Of a stretch of DNA of 64,000 bases, positions 56,368 to 64,000 are shown in pieces; positions within the stretch are counted from its first letter, which is position 1, and every line of letters starts with the position of its first letter. The translations under genes were made by a program, and so were the position numbers. The DNA lies in NCBI GenBank assembly GCA_027475525.1, contig JAMWFC010000055.1:1997893-2061892 (forward strand). Direction: 5' to 3'. The notes beneath the pieces are model-generated. The model made no database searches. It had not been told where the DNA came from and saw nothing but the letters and a program-made list of their open reading frames with translations. This DNA is from Macrolepiota albuminosa. Lineage: Eukaryota > Basidiomycota > Agaricomycetes > Agaricales > Agaricaceae.

Positions 56368-58140
56368 GGCTCAAGGGATAGGTCTGTAAGGGTGTGGGAT
56401 GCCTCTAATGGTGCACAGCTGCAGGAGCTGAATGGACACACTGATGTTGTCACATCCGTTGCATTTTCACTTGATAGCAGGTATATTGTCTCTGGCTCAG
56501 GTGACAAGTCTGTAAGAATGTGGAATGTATTTAATGGTGCACAGCTGCAGAAACTAAATGGCCACATTTCTTCTGTCACATCTGTTGCATTTTCACCTGA
56601 TGGCAAGTGCATTGTCTCTGGCTCAGATGATTGTTCTGTAAGGATATGGGATGCCTTCATTGGTATACAGCTATGGAAGCTGAATAGCAACACTTCTCCT
56701 GTCATTTCTGTTGCATATATTCTTAATAGCGAGTACATTTACTCTGACTCACATGACCAATCTGTGAATCTGTGGAATGCCTCTAATGGTGCACAGATGG
56801 ATAAGCATACTTTTGAAGTCAGATATATTGCATTTCCACCTGATGGCAGGTGCATTTTTTTTGGCTCAGATAATCCATCTATAATAATGTGGAATGCCGT
56901 CACTAATAAACAATTTAATATCTGGACAATTGACCGTACAGGGTGGATTATGCAACACATTACTCAATAAAAACTGATGTGGGTCCCGGATCACATTTTT
57001 GGTGCATTATACCAGCCATATATTACTCTCATTATTACACATCATGGCTCTTTTCATGTAAATTTTCCATCTTATGCATTTGGAACAAGATGGACACAGT
57101 GCTATACTCCATAAGCTATAGAAGTGTCTAAATAGTATTATAGTGTATATGTATTTATTAGCTGATATTTTATTGAGATTTTTGATATTGATGTGAAATA
57201 AAAGTTTTAACTTATTTTAAGTTGCTCAAGTGTAATTGAACAAAACTTAGATTTTAAATATATCCCAAAATACCACCCTTCTTATACTCTTTCCTGCTAT
57301 GCATGGACCATTGTGTATCTTGCATGTTTTGTAGTCAGTTTGTGGCCTTGCCATGTCCAGGCAGTTGGTTAGCACATTACTGAGCCCAGGCTTGTGGCTA
57401 ATGGTTTCTCCATTGCATAGTTACACACTTTTTCAGCTAATCCTTCCTTTACTGCTATCCTACTCCCTTTCTTGCCTTATCTTCACATTCTTTTGTGTCC
57501 TCTCCCTCTTCTTGAGCTTGCTTTGTACAAATATCTATTTTAAAAAGCCAAGAGAATATCCACACAGCTTGCTTGCTTACTTCAAATTCTCCAACATATT
57601 TAGTTTGTCCTATCAACATGCTGATTCAATCCTGTATTTTTGTTTTTCAGCTTATTGACTTTTCTGCTATCACAAAAATATATGTCTCTATTCATTTCTT
57701 GGAGTAACATTGAAGTTTTAATGTTTTGATACAATTTTGATATGATAAATTTCTTTCAAGGAAATTTGCATGTGAGCATTTAGCATAGATATAGCAATAC
57801 CTTATTAAGGTTAAAAATGTTTCTTTATTTACTGGAGAAGACTAGATACTATCATTTTCAATACTGTGGCCTCAGCACAGAATGTGTCACATTGCCAATT
57901 TACTCAAGAACACAATCTGACACATGCCCTTGACACTGATTGGCCAGACCTGCTCAATCTCTCTGTGTTATAAGATGCACAGGCCTTTTGAACAAATTTT
58001 TTCCTCTGCATGTACTAACACATCAATTTCCTTTCACATCTTCTCATCTTGTAGGTCACATTTCCTTTCTACACTTTCCATTCTCACATGTACAAGTACT
58101 GAATAAAGTATACAAATGTTTTTTTTTGTGGTACCACTTT

Positions 58141-58450
58141 TGCAGGTAGACAGTTCACATGTAGCAGCTTAGCCATCACTACTAAGCCTCTAGCTTCATT
58201 GCCATGTCTTCTTGCTGCACTTACTTGTATTCTCTTCTTCTTATCCTTTAAGCGCACTTTGTCATTGGCACATCTCTTGCCACATATCCTTGCTGACTTT
58301 CATTACCGACCTCCACCAAAACTTGCTGTTTGATCCATTTTTTTTAATTTTTCTCTGGAAACTGCCTGGAACTTCCTCAATTTTAGCACACCCAACACAG
58401 TGTTATTCAGGTTAGTAGCTGTAAACTGTATCTGCTACTGATCTACTTTT
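58141..58450 (+). repeat. LTR fragment of gypsy family B
   Basis: The plus strand matches the minus strand of 44150-43880: gtgatggc/taagcctctag region, gcgcactttgtc, ttgctgactttcattaccgac, ctgcctggaacttcctcaa, cacacccaacaca and gatctacttttgggcattatc. It ends at the PBS-like region. Confidence 0.6.
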
Positions 58451-59754
58451 GGGCATTATCAACAGTCAACTTATAACACACATCAACAGAGACCATCAGT
58501 ATGGATCATCAGTAAAAACAACAAGGTTGTCTTAGCAGAATAGATGCTACAAGCATCTCAGATATAGAAGTTGCAAAAAAAAGAATGGCAGATAGTTACA
58601 AGTAAGGCATGTAGGCCTTAGAAAAGTTTTAGATTTAAAAACAAAACAGAAATCCTCAGACAATAAGAAAGGCAAAAAGTTGTTATTTACTTTATCTATC
58701 TAGTTACAACTGGTGCTAGACTAATATCTATTGATCATGAGAAAATCAATGGAAAAGCATCTGCAGCTTTACATAAGTGAATCATTTACAATTGAATGTA
58801 AGTTTTAATTTATTTTAAGTTGCTCAAGTGGAATTGAACAAAACTTAAATTTAAATATAAAACTCCAGTTCACGAGGCTCTGGGGGTTTGAGTTACACGT
58901 GCACACACATTGTAATAAAGCTATAATTTTAATTGATTTTATTTGAATGAAAACTTAAGTTGACACTCAAAATGGGCTCAAAAAGTATTATTACTACTGT
59001 CCAAAGTCAATCTAGTCACTCATAGGCCTAAGACGTCTACTCCCTGGAGACTCCGAGCCGTGGCAAGTTGATTGCTTGCCCGACTCCTCCATTATTCCTC
59101 TGCTTTTATATCTTTCCTTCCTATGCACGGACCACCATGTATTGGCATGGTAATGGTGCATTGTCATGTTTCAATGGGTCTAGGTGCCTGGCTGTCGAGT
59201 TTCCTGGGGCTGGGCACTGGTGGTTGCTTTTTCAACACCTAGTATGGTGGGTAATCTCTTTCCCACTGATTTCATTGGCTAATCCTTTGCTCTTTTTTTA
59301 TTCCCCTCCCTGCTTCCCTCTTTCTCTCATCCCAGGTGCTTCTTGTTGTTGTTTCATAAGTCGGGTGGTGGGATTGGAGTAGTGCAGATGGTGGTACACG
59401 GGATGCAGGGAGAACAACAATGTTTGGACCGGGTTTCGATCATGATTGCCCCATGATTGTCTGATGGGATCAATCTCAGGGAGTTGCCTGAGATTGAGTT
59501 GCCATCAGTTCTGCTGCTGCTTTGGCTGTTGCTGTTGATCAGGGCATTGTCGTGTTGTATGCTGTGCTGAGTAGTCTGATGGGTGTGTTGGTGAGTTTGC
59601 TGAGGTATGTCTTGGTCTACCATTTTCGACCGTATTTTTACCAGCGCCTACAGTTTTCAGCTGCTTGGTAGACATAGGACTTGTTACAAAATGAAGATTT
59701 TTGATATATTTTGTCCATTCTCTCAGTTTCTGTCTAGGATTTGAGATAGACGTA
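58451..59754. other. Unassigned DNA
   Basis: No recognisable gene. 58790-58860 resembles 57195-57260 (ttattttaagttgctcaagtg, gaattgaacaaaactta). On the minus strand 59777-59354 two overlapping frames encode Gln/Ser/His-rich low-complexity sequence, the DNA being CAG/CTG-rich at 59500-59560. Confidence 0.3.
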
Positions 59755-60560
59755 TCAACAAATTTTTCCCTCCACATGTACTAACACATCAATTTCCTTC
59801 TCATCTTGTACATCCCATTGCATTTCTACACTTTACATTCTTACATGTACTATACTTTCCCATCTCAGATGTACAAGTACTAAAACATTCCATTCACACC
59901 TTACATGTACAAGTACTGATTTCTGTAGTACACAGTAAGTAATATATTCCTCTAACCCTACATAAGGAAACTAGAAAAGGGTGGCTTATGCAACTATACA
60001 GTACAATTGAATCCGATTGTACTAGAGAGGTAAGTAGAAAAATAAATAAAGAAACTTGAGTAACTGGAAAGTAACTGGGACACCGCCGCCACAGCGGTGA
60101 GTCTATTCCAACAATTTCAATGGCACAGCTCCTGTGGGTAGGCATGGCTGGATATGAGCTGGGCCTGGTTGGGGTATTCTCCGCTACCACTGCAGCTGCT
60201 TCTGTGCACGGAACGAAGTTGTTCCTCCCACCAAAAGAACCTCAACTCCACTACCCAACCCACCATCCATGTTTCATTCACGTGCTGGGATCGTAGCGGC
60301 GCACGTGTGCGCCAGTCCCCGACTCTTACATACATACATGTTTCTTTTTCTTTTATTACTTTTTATTTTATTACTTGTATGTATGTACTCTTCTCTTCAT
60401 TCGTTTTTTATTTTATTTATTTATTATTTCATCATTATTATTATACATGGTTATACATTATTGTAAGCTGAGGCTACAGGCAACGTCGGGAGCCCAGCAA
60501 GAGATAAGGCAGGTGACTAGCACGCATTCTGTTCTTTCCTTTTATTTTATGGGTAGACTC
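59755..60560. repeat. Repeat shared with 21330-22830
   Basis: It begins like the region downstream of the NLR loci (tgtactaacacatcaattt, ttctcatcttgta) and continues with the block found at 22600-22830 (gcagctgcttctg, aaagaacctcaactcca, taagctgaggctac, agataaggcaggt). Thus a third, diverged copy of this downstream segment. Confidence 0.5.
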
Positions 60561-62001
60561 CAATTTGATAGATAGTCAATATGAGACACAATAACTTCTT
60601 TACTTTCAGATTTCATTGCTCGCCTTCACATTCGAGCAATTCCGATATTCAGATATAGATATGATAATGATAAATGATATGATATGAATACATACATTAA
60701 GTGGTACGATATATGTAATATATATTATATTATTATATAATAAAATAAGTAAATAAAATAAAATCTGTTTGAAAAAAACATATAGCGTATTGTAATCATG
60801 AAAATGAAAGTTAACTTACCTATGAAAAGAAAGTAATACTACCTATTGATGTGTCATTATCGTTTTGTGTTGTAATATATGCAAACTTGTAATAAAATGA
60901 GTTCGAAGTAAACTTGAAGAGTAAATGAAGATTTACAATGATTTTCGAAGCTGTGTTGAAAATATGGTGTTGAGTTACATGGCTGGAAACGATGTGCTTG
61001 ACAATGATATTTTCTGCCATCCAGCTGTATGAATTGTCCAAATATGCATAAGTGAATGCTTCGTCAAGGTATTGATTGTCATCGCTATGATGTACGTGAA
61101 AGGCGGTGACTAATCGTTGATTCATATTGAATCCTTTTAGGGTGAGGTGTCATGTGCGCAGGTCATGATGGGTATAAGAGCTGACATTAGAAAGATACAA
61201 TATGTAAAAAAAGCGTTAATATAAAGTAAAATAGAAAAGCTCACCAAAATACTAGATTTTTGATGTTATAACCACTTAAAACGTCGAGGTACCATCTAGT
61301 GACAATGGTGAACCCAACGTCTGCAATTTCTCTCATTCATCTTCCATGGAAGGAGTAGGGAGACGTATGCAGGCACCAACACTGTATATCATCAACGTGT
61401 GGAAGTTCAGACATGGATGTTGTGTGAAGACATTGTTCAACGTTATACACCAAAAAAAAGTAAACGTATATGAAGTGATGTTGAGAGGAAATATCAACCG
61501 CATATGGTTATTTTTGTATAAGTGAGTGAGTGTTCACTAAAGTCATACTTAATGTCACTGAACATCTTGGTTGTTTTAGCAGGTTGGTATATATAAGGCT
61601 TCATTGCATAGTTGTTCGAGTAATACAACAGTTTTTCCATGGTCGCATTTGCAGAAAAGATTTGTTTCAAGCCGCATAGATCCATAGATTGAACAGGCTG
61701 AAGTCATACTTACATTGTACTAATTGCCAGAATTTTACCTATCGAAGCATTCTAGCTTGCAACAAGTAGTAATAAGTACCAAGTTGAACCACAGTGATTG
61801 ATAGTATTTGCTTCCAGTAGGTGTCCATTGAGTGAGTACACAACAACATAGACTGACGGTACCAGTTTGTTCTAGCAGAAGAAGCGATGAGCATATAGCA
61901 TTCCCAGAGTTGTGCAGTAACATGACCTATGAGCAAGCTAGCGGTAAGATAGTTTGAAATCAAAAATTTTAAGAAAAGACAGGGAGGAAAGAAAGAGACG
62001 T
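60561..62001. other. AT-rich region with unidentified minus-strand frames
   Basis: Three modest minus-strand frames (61125-60820, 61685-61494, 62026-61739) could be exons of one gene: the first reads HVHHSDDNQYLDEAFTYAYL, and a gt donor follows the third near 61738. No domain is recognised and no consistent model could be built. Around 60640-60780 the DNA is nearly all A and T. Confidence 0.25.
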
Positions 62002-62155
62002 ATGTATTACGTATAATGATGATCATTCTATACGATACAATAACAATAATAATAATAAAATCATTATGTAATGTATTAATGTATTACGTATAATGATGAT
62101 CATTCTATACGATACAATAACAATAATAATAATAAAATCATTATGTAATGTATTA
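62002..62155. repeat. Perfect 77-bp tandem duplication (8 of 10)
   Basis: 62002-62078 equals 62079-62155, with outer mismatches. AT-rich DNA with TAA trinucleotide runs. Confidence 0.95.
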
Positions 62156-62275
62156 CATATAATGATGATCATTATATACAATAATAATAATAAAATCAAA
62201 TAATAATAATAAAATCATTATGTAATGTATTACATATAATGATGATCATTATATACAATAATAATAATAAAATCA
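62122..62275. repeat. Perfect 77-bp tandem duplication (9 of 10)
   Basis: 62122-62198 equals 62199-62275, with outer mismatches (c/a at the left edge). It overlaps the previous one by 34 bp. Confidence 0.95.
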
Positions 62276-62279
62276 TTAT

Positions 62280-62370
62280 GTAATTGTTTGTGTGGACGAA
62301 CACTTATGTAATCATTTGTGTGGACGAACACTTATATAATCGTTCGTGGGGACGAACACTTACGTAATGA
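62280..62370. repeat. Three degenerate tandem units with gtgtggacgaacactta
   Basis: Units begin near 62285, 62314 and 62343, spaced about 29 bp, each with tggacgaacactta followed by a taat box. Function unknown. Confidence 0.6.
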
Positions 62371-62411
62371 TTGGTCAAAAGACAACATCACACGTTCAAA
62401 CTTTATATGCA

Positions 62412-62565
62412 TGATCTATATTTCATATCATTCAATCACAGTCCCATGGTTATATTGTCTTTTATCATCATATATACTCGAGACTCCTTGATCTATATTT
62501 CATATCATTCAATCACAGTCCCATGGTTATATTGTCTTTTATCATCATATATACTCGAGACTCCT
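62412..62565. repeat. Perfect 77-bp tandem duplication (10 of 10)
   Basis: 62412-62488 equals 62489-62565, with outer mismatches on both sides. The unit shows no internal repeat structure, so slippage on a microsatellite cannot explain it. Confidence 0.95.
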
Positions 62566-62714
62566 GGATAACACTAAGGTCCTTGTTGACTTTATTCTCA
62601 GTAGCTACGATTGTACACATGTGAGCACGAGGCACGTATATCAGCTGTGCCGTTTTCATCAACGACGAACATGATGACGTCCTAGAGTTCAAGAGATATT
62701 GCCTGTTTCATCCT

Positions 62715-63076
62715 GTGAGCGTTCTAGCCATCCCCAGGTCAACGTTCAACATTCACCCCTCATCAACCCCGCATTTAAGTACACAGTGGCTTGTGCTGCT
62801 GTCTGTGACCTCGCCGTTGGCTGACGCACTTGTGTGTGTGTTTCCCGGCGTTTCTCCGGCTCTGGCTGTAGGTGCCTCTGTCTCTGTCTCTGTTTCTGGT
62901 ACAACGAGCAGGATAGACGCTGAGAAGAAGACTCGAAAGAGGTGGAGAAAGGTGCTCGTGTCTGTGCCTGTTTTCTTGTTCCTGTCGTCAAAACTAAAGT
63001 CAAAGCAAAACTTGACGCATCTATCAAAGTCAAAGCCTCACTCTGATGCTCACACTCAGAGTCATGTTCACGTCAC
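62715..63076 (+). other. Possible gene end disrupted by solo LTR
   Basis: A frame open to the LTR with a hydrophobic middle (SPLADALVCVFPGVSPALAV) and a basic stretch (EKKTRKRWRKVLVSV). The minus strand is also open over most of it. CpG content is higher than around it, so it may be host DNA, but there is no recognisable domain. Confidence 0.2.
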
Positions 63077-63923
63077 TGATACGACGCTGTACCAGCAGTC
63101 AGGGACACAACATGCACCAGAAGTCAAAATAAACATTTAATCATAAGGCTGAAAACTGTAAGCCTCCTGGTAGCAGTCTCAACAAATTATATCTCCAAAA
63201 ACACCCCAATAAATACACAGACAGTACAGAACAAAGGGCAGGGACCAGCTCAAGCTATCCACTCAACAATAGTCCAACCACTGTAATGGGGAGGGGAAGC
63301 ATGGGAGCTGGCAGAAGTGACGAAATGGGATCAATTTGTGATGATCTAGATCAAGATCAGATCTGACAATGCCCGATTTGACATGACTGAAAGGGGAAAG
63401 GAAAAGAAGCATGGAGGGATGTCAAAAGAAGCATGGAATGCAGGGAAGCGCTAAAAGGGGAAAGAAGGATCTATGAATGGGATTGTGCTAAATGGAGCTG
63501 AAGCAAATGGGGAAGTGGCAATCAGAGACATCCGGAGGAATGGTGGAACAAGAAGTTGAATGGTGGAACTGGTGGCACCGAAACATGCCTCCCAAAAGGG
63601 AAATTGGACTATCAAATATGTTCTGGAGGCTGGGGAGTTGACAACAAAAGAGTCATGTGTAGATAGTGGTCTGTGCACCAGAAAAACAGTATAAATAGCC
63701 CAAGTTTAGTAGAGAATAGACAGGCAATTGATAGGCAAAGGCTCGGTGGTTCCCAGGGAGTGAATCACTTAGGCTGGAGTTTGTTGAGAACCCTCTGCTT
63801 TCAGGAAGATTATTGAAAGCCTTCAAATATATCAATTTCATCATCAAGTCAGTGTGCACTGCAAGTAACCTTCTACACCATCAAGCCCCAGAACTATCAG
63901 TAATACTCACACCAAGTACTACA
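63077..63923 (+). mobile_element. Solo LTR, family C (copy 7)
   Basis: TGATACGACGCTG start, AAGTACTACA end, 4-bp target duplication TCAC at 63073-63076 and 63924-63927, TATA box at 63690. Length 847 bp. The remaining 63928-64000 holds nothing recognisable. Confidence 0.93.
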
Positions 63924-64000
63924 TCACGTGAAGATCGCGAATAAACAGATGGGCCATTATCATATCATTGACAATAGATCCAGTCCTTCATCACATGGAT

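Larger units (their letters stand above)
55300..56930 (+). repeat. Array of 12 WD40 repeats in the NLR pseudogene
   Basis: 126-bp units like those of copy 1, with the same degenerate last two (AYILNSEYIYSDSHD, FPPDGRCIFFGSDN). Variable residues around the central Asp: K-R, S-R, R-R, I-K, G-K, D-C. Confidence 0.85.
51976..57114 (+). pseudogene. NACHT-WD40 pseudogene, paralogue of 14211-20614
   Basis: Same exon layout as copy 1, starting at ATG 51976 (MSTTQNDKTS) with donor at 52196; the helical exon lies at 53157-53471. Breaks: a TGA at 53711 (Cys codon in copy 1) upstream of the P-loop GHAGSGKST (about 53806); a deletion of about 250 bp near 54870 (copy 1 17048-17298) that shifts the frame; TAA at 56968 instead of CAA, shortening the C-terminus. 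Walker B is IIIDALDEID (about 54116). It has 12 WD40 repeats against 21 in copy 1. Two further frame breaks, at 56030 and 56291, come from perfect 77-bp duplications and are probably assembly artefacts; removing both puts 55062-56970 in one frame. Even so the gene remains broken by the other lesions. Confidence 0.85.
50308..58140 (+). repeat. Segmental duplication, copy 2 (broken NLR locus)
   Basis: Same orientation and order as 12536-21700. Upstream (50310-51975), gene (51976-57114) and downstream (57120-58130) parts all match. The 5' end abuts the copia LTR; the 3' end passes into family-B LTR-like DNA at about 58140. Confidence 0.9.

Noticed and set aside
62746..63033. Minus-strand frame rich in Gln/Arg near 62.9 kb
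   Set aside because: It overlaps an equally plausible plus-strand frame and no domain is visible on either; not called as a gene.

Overview
This window looks like a repeat-rich accessory region of a basidiomycete genome, most likely an Agaricomycete. Short introns of about 50 nt with GT..AG ends, a NACHT-WD40 (NLR-like) gene, a DIRS-type tyrosine-recombinase retroelement, Ty3/gypsy elements with a chromodomain-like tail and a Tad-like LINE all point that way. No host housekeeping gene could be recognised. Species cannot be told from the sequence alone.

Layout. 1-6406: a composite Ty3/gypsy element on the minus strand, with gag-protease of one family (B) embedded in the LTR and leader of another (A); the RT-RNaseH-integrase part is missing. 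6407-9824: a decayed DIRS-like RT/RNaseH and tyrosine recombinase, split by a solo LTR (family C). 10448-10814: a CACTG-type MITE. About 10990-11830: a possible GC-rich host gene fragment. 12536-21700: locus 1 of a segmental duplication, carrying a 12-exon NLR-like gene (14211-20614) with 21 WD40 repeats. 21728-24370: solo LTRs. 24400-33100: a decayed chromodomain-type gypsy with gag, protease, RT, RNaseH and integrase. 33396-36017: a long unknown reading frame broken only by stop codons. 36240-42259: a second decayed family-A gypsy, again ending in an LTR just before RT. 42260-46430: further LTR and gypsy debris. 46430-49872: a LINE with ORF1 and ORF2, cut inside RT and fused to a copia 3' end and LTR (to 50309). 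50308-58140: locus 2 of the segmental duplication, a broken NLR paralogue with 12 WD40 repeats. 58140-64000: LTR remnants, AT-rich DNA and another family-C solo LTR.

Two observations stand out. First, ten perfect tandem duplications, each with a period of exactly 77 bp, lie in unrelated contexts (an LTR, a solo LTR, intronic DNA, WD40 repeats, AT-rich DNA). Such a constant length is best explained as an assembly artefact, with contigs overlapping by k=77 joined without merging the overlap. Removing these duplications restores the WD40 reading frame in both NLR loci. Second, the locus 1 NLR has six consecutive micro-exons (24, 60, 60, 48, 51, 60 bp), all multiples of three and all in the same phase, and near-identical 42-residue WD40 repeats whose differences concentrate at a few positions. 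This is the pattern known from rapidly evolving fungal NLRs of the HNWD type.

The genes do not form a working pathway. The window is a nest of transposons around a duplicated self/non-self recognition gene. The family-C solo LTRs are the youngest insertions: they interrupt other elements, and removing them rejoins the host frames.
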